The position numbers and the translations under genes were made by a program. From contig JAOBSW010000769.1 of NCBI GenBank assembly GCA_026214975.1, positions 1-64,000 of the forward strand: 64,000 nt of DNA, given 5' to 3'. A model generated the notes under the pieces. The model saw only the letters and a list, made by a program, of their open reading frames with translations, made no database searches and was not told where the DNA came from. The DNA is from Gentiana macrophylla. Lineage: Eukaryota; Streptophyta; Magnoliopsida; Gentianales; Gentianaceae. Shown here in pieces: positions 1-11,330 of this stretch; the stretch's first letter is position 1, and the number at the start of each line of letters is the position of its first letter.

Positions 1-49
1 ATTGGGCCAAAAGCCCAAGTTTCGACGCCAAGAAGGTGATGGATGAAAT
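1..49 (+). mobile_element. 3' end of Ty3/gypsy internal region (PPT side), cut by window start
   Basis: These bases match the stretch just upstream of the second gypsy LTR (27,589-27,636). They end in a purine-rich run directly before the LTR, which is where a polypurine tract sits. Internal sequence therefore lies upstream of an LTR that is also followed by internal sequence, as expected in tandemly arranged elements. The upstream part is outside the window. Confidence 0.6.
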
Positions 50-518
50 TGTTAAGTGTTGGACTTATTTTACTTTGATTATGCAGGTTTTGTTTGATTA
101 TTATCTAATAAAGGTCATTTGGGCCTAAGTAGGCTAGGTAAGCCCATTTACTTCACATGGGGAGCATTTTCTAGCTGGGAAATTCTCCCACATTGCTTTT
201 TCCTTTATAGTTCTTTTGGTTGTAAGCCTATATAAGGCAAACACTAGCTTTTCTTTTGGATACACATTGAATAGACAAAATCATATTATTGAGTTTTACT
301 CATCCATGTCTTGAGGCTTGAACATCACTTGCGGGTGAGAATTTTCTTCATCGTAGAAAGTTCAACCCTTCGAGAATTTACCAGCACTGTGAGCGATTGT
401 TGGGCGTTCTCTTCCTATGATTTAGTTGGAATTGCGAGGCCTAGGACCTTAGCTCGTCATTGTTTCCCCTAGTTACTTCTTGGGCGAAACATCGGATTTG
501 ATTTCATCCGGGATCACA
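50..518 (+). mobile_element. Ty3/gypsy LTR, copy A (469 bp)
   Basis: Begins TGTTAAGTG and ends GGATCACA. A primer-binding-like site follows a few bases later. The copy at 27,637-28,105 has the same length and differs at about 8 positions by eye, so the two are closely related. A TATA box lies at about 229-236. The exact 3' edge could be 518 or 521, because no target duplication is available to fix it. This LTR is joined to gypsy internal sequence on both sides, so it is neither a simple 5' LTR nor a solo LTR. Confidence 0.75.
229..236 (+). promoter_or_regulatory. TATA box in gypsy LTR copy A
   Basis: A CTATATAAGG core sits mid-LTR, followed by A/C-rich sequence suited to transcription start. 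It is conserved at 27,816-27,823 in copy B. This fits an LTR U3/R promoter; activity is inferred only. Confidence 0.55.
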
Positions 519-523
519 TCAGT

Positions 524-535
524 TGGTAGTAGAGC
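524..535 (+). promoter_or_regulatory. Probable primer-binding site, gypsy copy A
   Basis: TGGTAGTAGAGC lies a few bases after the LTR end. It matches the plant initiator-Met tRNA site (TGGTATCAGAGC) except at two positions. The same site follows LTR copy B at 28,111. Confidence 0.5.
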
Positions 536-1205
536 TCAGCATCTTCGGTGAGCAAATATCCCTTTTATTGTTTTCATTTATTTCGTATAATTCCAAAAAA
601 AATATTCGTGTTCTTGTTCTTTAGTTTTTAGTCGTCCAGCCCCCCCTCCCTACCAAGAACACAAGCAATCTTCATCCACCAACCCGGAAATTTCCTTGTA
701 TCTTCTAACCTTCAACCCCAAGAGCATTAAAATCTCCTTAATAAAAAAAATTTTCTCCCCCCACGGCGTAATTGTTCTTGTTGTTCGATCATCATCATCA
801 TCAAAAAAGAATTATTTCCTGCGTATTTCTTCATGAAATATCATCCTGCCTGCTTGATATTTAAGTTGATTCATCCTCGTTCATTGTTGCCGCACCAATC
901 AGAAAAAAAAAAGAGGTCGGCCCTAATTACCAAAAGTCGGCTGTTTTAAGTTTTCCTTAGTTGCCCTAATTAATTGAACTATCTTAAAAAGTCGGCCACA
1001 GTTTAAAAAAAAATAATAAAAATAGAGAGTTGACCTAATTCTTTTTATTCAGAAAGAATTCGGCCATTGAAAAAAAAAGGTATAGCTTAAAGTTTAAAGG
1101 GAAGAAATTTACATTTGTAGCATTGTCCCCCCAAGAAGCACACAAGGATCAACTTCGCATTGCTATAACCCGAGAGAAACAAAAAGAAACGAGGGAGTTA
1201 TACAG
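536..1205 (+). other. Gypsy leader/untranslated region, copy A
   Basis: About 670 bp of non-coding leader with C-rich and A-rich homopolymers. It is repeated nearly base for base at 28,123-28,800. No gag or protease domain is recognisable: the region passes from leader almost directly into sequence upstream of RT, so gag and protease appear to have been lost before duplication. Confidence 0.6.
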
Positions 1206-1532
1206 TTGAAAAGTAAAGCAAAAGCAACGGGAGAGAAAAACCAAGAGGAGAGTGTGATTCACGAGGAGGGTAAAATACAAGTTGAAAATAAAAGTGTGAG
1301 GGAGGGAGCTATTCTACCATATGAGGGGAAAAATAAAATCAAAAAGTTAACCGCAAGGGAAGGTGCCATTACTGAAGGAGCTTCTAAAGTTGAAAAGAAA
1401 AAGGAGGCCAAAGTGAGAAGTAGATTCTATGCGAGGACTAATGAGGTTTGCAATGCCATTAAGGCTGGAAACACACCTCTCCTCTTTATTTACAAAGAGG
1501 CCGTACCCCCATCCCTTCCCCATGTTTTCTAA
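1206..1532 (+). pseudogene. Gypsy pol fragment upstream of RT, copy A
   Basis: A lysine/glutamate-rich open stretch of about 108 codons with no ATG; the first in-frame start-like codon is TTG. It ends at a stop just before the RT fragment. Charged residues followed by a hydrophobic stretch (LLFIYKEA, then PSLPHVF) resemble the linker between protease and RT in plant gypsy polyproteins. Gag (capsid, zinc knuckle) and protease motifs are absent. Copy B carries the same stretch at 28,801-29,124 with a shifted middle segment. I read it as a decayed polyprotein piece, not a separate gene. Confidence 0.6.
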
Positions 1533-1570
1533 CCATTTCGGAACTCACAGATTCCCTTCCTAGTGTTGTT

Positions 1571-2455
1571 GTGTCTCTATTGCAGGAATTTGCTGATGTC
1601 TTTCCCGAGGAGGAACCAAGCGGATTGCCACCATTACGTGGCATGGAGCATCACATAGACTTTATTCCCGGAGCAGTGTTGCCTAACCGACCAGCCTATC
1701 ATGCTAATCCGGAAGAAACTAAAAAAATCCAAAGGCAAGTGACAGAGATGTTGGAGAAAGGTAAAATTCAAGAATCTATGAGTCCTTGCGCGGATCCGGT
1801 AATCATAGTCCTCGAGAAAGGAGGTGAATGGAGGATGTGCACCGACGGTCGTGCAATCAATCAAATCACTGTAAGGTATCGCTATCCCATTCCTCGTTTA
1901 GATGATATGTTGGATGAATTGTGTGGTGCTAAATTTTTTACTGAAATCGATTTGAAAAATGGTTATCATCAAGTGAGGATTCGTGAGGGTGACGAGTGGA
2001 AAACTGCATTAAATACTAAATTTGGGTTATATGAATGGCTTGTCATGCCTTTTCGTTTAACTAATGCACCTAGTACCTTTATGAGGTTAATGAATGAGGT
2101 TCTTAGAGAGTTTATTGGTAACTTTGTGATCATTTATTTTGATGACATCCTAATTTACAGCCAAGACATGGAACAACATATGAGCCACTTACGGGCTGTT
2201 TTGGAAACTCTTAGGGAAGAAAAATTGTATGCTTACCTTAAGAAGTGTTCGTTTTGCTTGGATAGAGTTGTGTTTTTTGGCTTTGTTGTGAGTTCACTGG
2301 GTGTCGAGGTCGATAGAGAGAAGATCAAAGTGGTGGAAGAATGGCCTGAACCGACAAATTGTGCAGAGGTTCGTAGTTTTCATGGCCTTGCGGGGTTTTA
2401 TAGGCGATTTGTCAAGGATTTCAGCTCCTTGGATCCCGACTTCGCCAAAAAGTGA
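1571..2455 (+). pseudogene. Truncated Ty3/gypsy reverse transcriptase, copy A
   Basis: Clear RT of a plant Ty3/gypsy element, which copies element RNA into DNA in virus-like particles. The N-terminal LLQEFADVFPEE and [10 protein letters not shown] motifs are followed by the block-A aspartate (FTEIDL, codon 1,949-1,951), the [13 protein letters not shown] block and the catalytic YFDDILIYS (GATGAC at 2,141-2,146). The HGLAGFYRRFVKDFS motif ends the recognisable part. One conserved position is altered (FRLTNAP, where G normally precedes L). The frame opens at GTG and has no ATG. RNase H, integrase and everything downstream are missing: the frame stops at 2,455 and satellite starts about 35 bp later. 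The RT active-site residues remain, but the protein is headless and tailless and is unlikely to work. Confidence 0.95.
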
Positions 2456-2490
2456 AATCTTACATCCTTTACTTAACTGAAAAACTCCTT
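2456..2490 (+). other. Gypsy/satellite junction, copy A
   Basis: A short non-coding bridge between the truncated RT and the first recognisable satellite bases. The identical bridge occurs at 30,232-30,266, so this junction existed before the 27.6-kb duplication. Confidence 0.7.
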
Positions 2491-3671
2491 TACTTTGTTT
2501 TGTACCCAATGATTACTTATCGGTGTGATTTTTGATTCCTTGTAAAAGACCATTCGGGTGTCGTTTCGTATGCCGTTTGTACCACCGTGCCTTATTAATC
2601 GTTGTGGTCGATATCACATCAGTACTTCAACGAAAATTACTTTTTCATACTTTTTTGTACCCACCGATTACTTAACGGTGTAATTTTTGATTCCTTGTAC
2701 AAGGCCATTCGGGTGTCCGTTTCGCATGCCGTTAGCCCCGCCGTGCGTTATTTAACAATCTGGTCTATATCACATCGTTACTTCAAAGAAAATTACAAAC
2801 CTTTTTTTCGTACTTGTTTTGTACTCACAAACTACTTAACGGTGTGATTTATGATTCCTTGTACAAGGCCATTGTGATGTCCGTTTTGCTTGCCGTTTAT
2901 GCCTCCGTGCCCTATTTATCGTTCTGGTCGATATCACATCAGTACTTCAAAGAAAATTACAAACTTTTTTTCGGACTTTTTTTGTACCCACATATTACTT
3001 AATGGTGTGATGTTTGATTCCTTGTACAAGGCAATTCTGGTGTCCGTTTTGCTTGCCGTTTACGCATCCATGCCTTATTTAACGTTCTAGTCGATATCAC
3101 ATCATCACTTCGAAGAAAATCACAACCTAATTTTTCATAGTTTTTTCATACCCACAAAGTACTTAATAGTGTGATTTTTGATTCCATATACATGGCCATT
3201 CGGGTATCCGTTTTGCATGCCGTTTATGCCCATGTGCCTTATTTAACGTTCTGGTTGATATCACATTGTTTCTTCGAAGAAAATTACAAACTTTTTAACA
3301 TATTTTTTTTACCCACAGAGTACTTAACGGTGTGATTTTTGATTCCTTGTACAAGGTCATTCGGGTGTCCGTTTCGCATGCCATTGGTGCCGCCGTGCCT
3401 TATTTAACGTTCTGGTCGATATCACATCGTTACGTTGAAGAAAATCACAACCTTGTTTTTCGTACTTTTTTCATACCCATAGATTACTTAACGGTGTGAT
3501 TTTTGATTCCTTGTACAAAGCCATTCGGGTGTCCGTTTTGGATGCCGTTTGCACCGACGTGTCTTATTTAACTTTCTGGTCGATATCACATCGTTACCTC
3601 AAAGAAAATTACAAACCTTTTTTTCGTACTTTCTTTTGTACCCACAAAGTACTTAACAGTGTGATTTTTGA

Positions 3672-6600
3672 TTACTTGTACAAGGGCATTCTAGTGTCCG
3701 TTTTGCCTGCCGTTTGCACCGCCGTGCCTAATTTATCGTTGTGGTCGATATGACATCGTTACTTCAAAGATAATTACAAACCTTTTTTTCGTACTTTTTT
3801 GTACCCAATGAGTACTTAACGGTGTGATTTTTGATACCTTGTACAAGGCTATTATGGTCTCCGTTTGTGTGCCGTTTGCGCCGCCGTGTCTTATTTATCG
3901 TTCTGGTCGATATCACATTAGTAATTCAAAGAAAGTTACAAACTTTTTTTTGTACCCACCGATTACTTAACGGTGTGATTTTTGATTCTTGTACAAGGCC
4001 ATTCGGGTGTCCGTTTCGCATGCCGTTTGCGCCGCCGTGCCTTATTTAATGTTCTGGTCGATATAACATCGTTACTTTAAAGAAAATTACCACCTTTTTC
4101 ATACTTTTTTCTTACCCACAGAGTACTTAACGGTGTGATTTTTGATTCCTTGTAAAAGGCAATTCTTGTGTCCGTTTCTCATGTTTTTTGCGCTGTTGTA
4201 CCTTATATATCGTTCTGGTTGATATCACATCGTTATTTCAAACAAAATTAACAACTTTTTTTATACTTTTTTGTACCCACAGAGTACTTAACGGTGTATT
4301 TTTTATTCCTTGTACAAGTCCATTTTAGTGTCCGTTTCAATGCCGTTTACGCCGACGTGCCTCATTTAACATTCTGGTTGATATCACATCGTTACTTCAA
4401 GAAAATCATAACCTTATTTTTGTACTTTTTTAATACCCTCAAAGTACTTAACGGTGTGATTTTTGATTCCTTGTACAAGGCCATTCGGGTGTCCGTTTTG
4501 CATGCCGTTTGCGCCACCGTGCCTTATCTAACGTTCTGTTCGATATCACATCGTTACTTCGAAGAAAATCACAAACTTATTTTTCATACTTTTTCGTACC
4601 CATAGGTAATTAACGGTGTGATTTTTGATTCCTTGCACAAGGCCATTCAGGATTCCGTTTTGCATGTCGTTTGCGCCACCATGCCTTATTTATCTTTTTG
4701 GTCGATATCACATCGATATTTCTAATAAAATTAAAAAAAATTATACTTTTTTTGTACCCACAGAGTACTTAACGGTGTATTTTTGATTCCTTGTATAAGG
4801 CCATTCTAGTGTCCGTTTTGATTCCTTGTACAAGGCCATTCAGGTGTCCGTTTTGCAGGCCGCTTGCGCCGCCGTGCCATATTTAACGTTCTGGTCGATA
4901 TCACATCGTTACTTCGAAGAAAATTAAAACCTTTTATTTTGTACTTTTCCATACCTATATATTTTTGATTCCTTTTACAAGGGAATTTGTGTGTCCGTTT
5001 TGCATGTTTTTTGCGCCGACGTGCAATATTTATTGTTCTGGTCGATATCACATCGTTACTTTAAACACAATTAAAAACTTTTTTTGTACATTTTTTTGTA
5101 CCCACAGAGTACTTAATGGTGTGATTTTTGATTCCTTGTACAAGGCCATTATGGTATCCGTTTCGCATGCCGTTTGCGCCGACGTGCCTTATTTAACAAT
5201 CTGGTCGATATCACATCGTTACTTCAAAGAAAATTACAAACCTTTTTTTCGTACTTTTTTTGTACCTATTGAGTACTTAACGGTGTGATTTTTTATTCCT
5301 TGTACAAGGCCATTCTGATGTCCTTTTCGCTTGCCGTTTGTGCCGCCGTGCCTTATTTATCGTTCTGGTCGATATCACATCAGTACTTCAAAGAAAATTA
5401 CAAACTTTTTTTTCGTACCTTTTTTTTGTACCCACCGATTACTTAATGGTGTGATTTTTTATTCCTTGTACAAGGCGATTCTGGTGTCTGTTTCACTTGC
5501 TATTTGCGCCGCCGTGCCTTATTTAACGTTCTGTTCAATATCACATCAATATTTTGAAGAAAAACACAACCTTATTTTTCATACTTTTTTCATACCCACA
5601 AAGTTCTTAATAGTGTGATTTTTGATTCCTTATACAAGGCCATTCGGGTGTCCATTTCGCATGCCATTTGCACCGACGTGCCTTATTTCACGTTCTGGTT
5701 GATATGACATTGTTACTTCGAAGAAAATTACAAACTTTTTTATTTATATTTTTTATCCATAGAGTACTTAACTGTGTGATTTTTGATTCCTTGTACAAGG
5801 CCATTCGGGTGTCCGTTTTGCATGCCGTTTGCGCCGCCGTGCCTTATTTAACTTTCTGGTCGATATCACGTCGTTACGTCGAAGAAAATCACAACCTTAT
5901 TTTTCGTACTTTTTTCATACCTATAGATTACTTAACGGTGTGATTTTTGATTCATTGTACAAGGCCATTCGGGTGTCCGTTTTGCATGCCGTTTGCGCCG
6001 ACGTGTCTTATTTAACTTTCTGGTCGATATCACATTCTTACTTCACAGAAAATTACAAACCATTTTTTCATACTTTTTTCATACCCATAGAGTACATAAC
6101 GGTGTGATTTTTGATTCCTTGTACAAGGCCATTCGGGTATCCATTTTGCATGCCGTTTGCGCCGACTTGTCTTATTTAACTTTCTGGTTGATATCACATT
6201 GTTACTTCAAAAAAAATTACAAACGTTTTTTTCATACTTTATTTGTACCCATAACGGTGTGATTTTTGATTCCTTGTACAAGGCCATTCGGGTGTCCGTT
6301 TTGCATGCCGTTTGCGCCGGCGTGTCTGATTTAAATTTCTGGTCGATATCACATCGTTACTTCAAAGAAAATTACAAATGTTTTTTTTGTACAATTATTT
6401 GTACCCGTAGAGTACATAACGGTTTGATTTTTTATTCTTTGTACAAGGCCATTCGGGTGACCGTATTGCTTGCAGTTTGTGCTGACGTGCCTTATTTAAC
6501 TTTCTGGTCGATATCAAATCGTTACTTCAAAGAAAACAACAAACCTTTTTTCATACTTTTTTTGTACCCACAGAGTACTTAATAGTGTGATTTTTGATTA

Positions 6601-9000
6601 CTTGTAGAAGGGCATTCTAGTGTCCGTTTTGCTTGCCGTATGCGCCGCCGTGCCTTATTTACCGTCTTAGGCGAAATCACATAATTACTTCAAAGATAAT
6701 TACAAACCTTTTTTTTCATATTTTTTTTCTACCCACAGAGTACTTAACAGTGTGATTTTTGATACCTTGTAGAAGGCCATTCTGGTCTCCGTTTTGCTTG
6801 CCGTTTGCGCCTCCGTGCCATATTTATCATTCTGGTAGATATCACATCAGTACTTCAAAGAAAATTACAAACTTTTTTTGTACCCACCGATTACTTAACG
6901 GTGTGATTTTTGATTCCTTGTACAAGGCAATTCGGGTGTCCGTTTTGCATGCCATTTGCACTGCCGTGCCTTATTTAATATTCTGGTCGATATAACATCG
7001 TTACTTCGAAGAAAATTACGAACTTTTTATACTTTTTTCTTACCCACAGAGTACTTAACGGTGTGATTTTTTATTCCTTGTAAAAAAGGCAATTCTTGTG
7101 TCCGTTTCTCATGTTTCTTACGCCGTTGTACCTTATATATCGTTTTGGTTGATATCACATCGTTATTTCAAAAAAAATTTACAAATTTTTTTATACTTTT
7201 GTCCCCGCAGAGTACTTAACGGTGTATTTTTTATTCCTTGTACAAGGCCTTTTTTTACTTTCCGCTTCGCATGCCGATTTTTTGAGCCGTATCCGCTTTG
7301 TGCTCATCTAACGCGACGACTTATTTCGTCGATATCACATCGTTATTTCAAGAAAATAATAACCTTATTTTTCATACTTTTTTAATACCCGTGAAGTACT
7401 TAACGGTGTGATTTTCGATTCCTTGTACAAGGCCATTCGGGTGTCCGTTTCGCATGCCGTTTACGCCGCCGTGCCTTGTCCAACGTTCTAATCGATATCA
7501 CATCGTTACTTCGAAGAAAATCACCACCTTATTCTTCATACTTTTTTCACACCCATAGGTAATTAACGGTGTGATTTTTGATTTCTTGTACAAGGCCATT
7601 CGGGTATCTATTTTGCATGCCGTTTGCACCGACGTGTCTTATTTAACTTTCTGGTCGATGTCACATCGTTACTTCAAAGAACATTACAAATGTTTTTCGT
7701 TTATTTGTACCCATAACGGTGTGATTTTGATTCCATGTACAAGGCCATTCGGGTGTCCGTTTTGCATGCCCTTTGCGCCGGCGTGTCTTATTTAATTTTC
7801 TGGTCGATATCGCATCGTTACTTCAAATAAAATTACAAACATATTTTTTCGTACTATTTTTTGTACCCATAGAGTACATAATGGTTTAATTTTTTATTCT
7901 GTGTACAAGGCCATTCGGGTGACCGTGTTGCATGCAATATGCGCTGACGTGCCTTATTTAACTTTCTGGTCGATATCAAATCATTACTTCAAAGAAAACA
8001 ACAAACCTTTTTTCATACGTTTTTTGTACCCACAGAGTACTTAATAGTGTGATTTTTGATTACTTGTAGAAGGGAATTCTAGTGTCCGTTTTGCTTGCCG
8101 TTTACGCCACCATGCCTTATTTACAGTTTTGGTCGATATCACATCATCACTTCTAAGATAATTACATACCTTTTTTTTCGTACTTTTTTTTGTACCCACA
8201 GAGTACTTAACGGTGTGATTTTTTATACCTTGTAGAAGGCCATTCTGGTCTCCGTTTTGCTTTCCGCTTGCGCCTCCGTGGCTTATTTATCCTTCTGGTA
8301 GATATCACATCAGTACTTCAAAGAAATTACAAACTCTTTTTTCGTACTTTTTTGTACCCACCGATTACTTAATGGTGTGATTTTTGATTCCTTGTACAAG
8401 GCCATTCGGGTGTCCGTTTTGCATGCCATTTGCGCCGCCGTGCCTTATTTAATATTCTGGTCGATATAACATCGTTACTTCGAAGAAAATTACGACCATT
8501 TTTATACTTTTTTCTTACCCACAGAGTACTTAACGGTGTGATTTTTTATTCCTTGTAAAAGGCAATTCTTGTGTCCGTTTCTCATGTTTTTTGTGCCGTT
8601 GTACCTTATGTATCATTCTGGTTGATATCCCATCGTTATTTCAAAGAAAATTTTCAATTTTTTTTTATACTTTTGTTGTACACACAGAGTACTTAACGGT
8701 GTATTTTTGATTCCTTGTACAAGGCCATTTTACTGTCCGTTTCACATGCCGTTTGCGCAGACGTGCCTCATTTAACGTTATGGACGATATCACATCGTTA
8801 CTTTGAAGAAAATCATAACCTTATTTTTCATACTTTTTTAATACCCATAAAGTACTTAACGGTGTGATTTTTGATTCCTTGTACAAGGCCATTCGGGTGT
8901 CCGTTTTGCATTCTGTTTGCGCCGCCGTGCCATATCTAATGTTCTGATCAATATCACATCCATACTTCGAAGAAAATCACCTCCTTATTTTCATACTTTT
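3672..9000 (+). repeat. Higher-order repeat of about 1.46 kb inside array 1
   Basis: Distinctive monomer variants recur at multiples of about 1,463 bp. A TTACTTG variant occurs at 3,672, 6,598 and 8,060 (spacings 2,926 and 1,462). A monomer with TTGTAAAAGGCAATTCTTG occurs at about 4,150, 7,075 and 8,550. A shortened linker, CCCATAACGGTGTG, occurs at about 6,248 and 7,708. This equals about nine monomers per higher-order unit. Confidence 0.75.
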
Positions 9001-9078
9001 TCCTTATCCATAGGTAATTAACGGTGTGATTTTTGATTCCTTGTACAAGGCGATTCAGGATTCCATTTTGCATGCGCT

Positions 9079-9297
9079 TATCGCGGGTACAAAAAAGTAT
9101 GAAAAAAGTTTGTAATGTTCTTTGAAGTAAGGCACGGCGGCGCAAACGGCATGTGAATAGACACCCGAATGGCCTTGTACAAGTAATCAAAATTCACACC
9201 GTTATTACTCTGAGGGTACAAAAAAAATTATGAAAAAAAGTTTGTAATGTTCTTTGAAGTAACGATGTGATATCGACCAGAACGTTAAATAAGGCAT
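9079..9297 (-). repeat. Micro-inverted satellite segment inside forward array 1
   Basis: About 219 bp (1.3 monomers) read in the reverse orientation within an otherwise forward array: GGTACAAAAAAGTATG, TTGTAATGTTCTTTGAAG and GATATCGACCAGAACG all appear as reverse complements of the flanking monomers. The segment is also at 36,675-36,900 in copy B, so the inversion predates the duplication. Confidence 0.85.
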
Positions 9298-11330
9298 TTG
9301 ATTCCATATACAGGGCCATTCGGGTGTTCGTTTGCACCGCCGTGCCTTATTTATCGTTATGGTCGATATCACATAGTTACTTCGAAGATAATTACAAACC
9401 TTTTTTTCATACTTTTTTATACCCACCGATTACTTAACGGTGTTATTTTTGATTCCTTGTACAAGGCCACTCTGTTCTCCGTTTTGCCAGCCATTTGTGC
9501 CTTCGTGCCTTATTTGTCGTTCTGGTCGATATCACATCAGTACTTAAAAGAAAATTACAACAATTTTTTTGTACTTTTTTTTCGTACCCATAGAGTACTT
9601 AACGGTGTGATTTTTGATTCCTTGTACAAGGCCATTTGGGTCTCCGTTTTGCCTGCCGTTTGCGCCGGCGTGCCTTATTTTTCGTTCTGGTCGATATCAC
9701 ATCAGTACATCAAAGAAAATTACAAACTTTTTTTCATACTTTTTTTTGTACCCACCGATTACTTAACGGTGTGATTTTTGATTCCTTGTACAAGGTCATT
9801 CTAGTGTCCGTTTTGCCTGCTGTTTACGCCGCCGTGCCTTATTTATCGTTCTGGTCGATATCACATCAGTACTTCAAAGAAAATTACAAACATTTTTCTT
9901 AATTTTTTTGTACCCACCGATTACTGAACGGTGTGATTTTTGATTCCTTGTACAAGGCCATTCGGGTGTTCGTTTTGCATGCCGTTTGCACCGACATGTC
10001 TAATTTAACTTTCTGGTCGATATCACATCGTTACTTCAAAGAAAATTACAAACCTTTTTTTTGTACCCATAGAGTACTTAACGGTGTGATTTTTTTTCTT
10101 CGTACAAGGCTATTCTAGTGTCCGTTTTGCCTGCCGTTTACACCGCCTTGCCTTTTTATCGTTGTGGTCGATATCACATAGTTACTTCAAAGAGAATTAC
10201 AAACGTTTTTTTTTCGTACTTTTTTTGTACCCACCGATTGCTTAACGGTGTGATTTTTGATTCCTTGTACAAGGCCATTCTGGCCTCCGTTTTGCTTTCT
10301 GTTTGTGCCGGCGTGCCTTATTCAATGTTCTGGTCTATATCACATCGTTATGTCGAAGAAAATCACTACCTTATTTTTCGTACTTTATTCATTCCCATAT
10401 ATTACTTAACGGTGTGATTTTTGATTCCTTGTACAAGGCCATTCGGGTGTCCGTTTCGTTTGCCATTTGCGTTGACGTGTCTTATTTAACTTTCTGGTCG
10501 ATAACACATCGTTACTTCATAGAAAATTACAAACCATTTTTTCATACTTTTTTCATACCCATAGAGTACATAAAGGTGTGATTTTTTATTGCTTGTACAA
10601 GTCCATTATGGTCTCCATTTTGCTTGCCGTTTGCACCGCCGTGCCTTACTTATTGTTCTGGTCGGAATCACATCGTAATTCAAAAAAAATACAAACGTTT
10701 TTTCATGCTTTTTTTTGGTACATATAGAGTACTTAACAGTGTGATATTTGATTCATTGTACAAGGCCATTCTGGTGTCCGTTTCGCCTGCCGCTTGCACC
10801 GCCGTGCCATATTTATCGTTCTGGTCAATATCACATCAGTACTTCAAAGAAAATTACAAACATTTTTTTCATACTTATTTTTCTACCCATAGAGTACTTA
10901 ACGGTGTGATTTTTGATTCCTTGTACAAGGCCATTCGGGTGACCGTTTCGCCTGCCGTTTGCACCGCCGTGCCTTATTTATCGTTGTGGTCGATATCACA
11001 TTGTTACTTCAAAGATAATTACAAACCTTTTTTCGTACTTTTTTTATACCCACCGATTACTTAACGGTGTGATTTTTGATTCCTTGTACAGGGCCATTCA
11101 GGTGTCCGTTTGCACCGCCGTGCCTTATTTATCGTTGTGGTCGATATCACATAGTTACTTCAAAGATAATTACAAACCTTTTTTCATACTTTTTTTATAC
11201 CCACCGATTACTTAACGGTGTGATTTTTGATTCCTTGTACAAGGCCACACTGTTCTCCGTTTTTCCTGCCGTTTGCGCCTTCGTGCCTTATTTTTCGTTC
11301 TGGTCAATATCACATCAGTACTTAAAATAA
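9298..11330 (+). repeat. Higher-order repeat of about 1.78 kb inside array 1
   Basis: A short monomer lacking about 10 bp (ACAGGGCCATTC followed by GTTCGTTTGCACC or GTCCGTTTGCACC) is followed by a monomer with GGCCAC...TGTTCTCC. The pair occurs at about 9,310/9,465 and 11,088/11,243, an offset of 1,778 bp (about 11 monomers). The same pair appears at about 37,068 and 38,851 in copy B. Confidence 0.75.
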
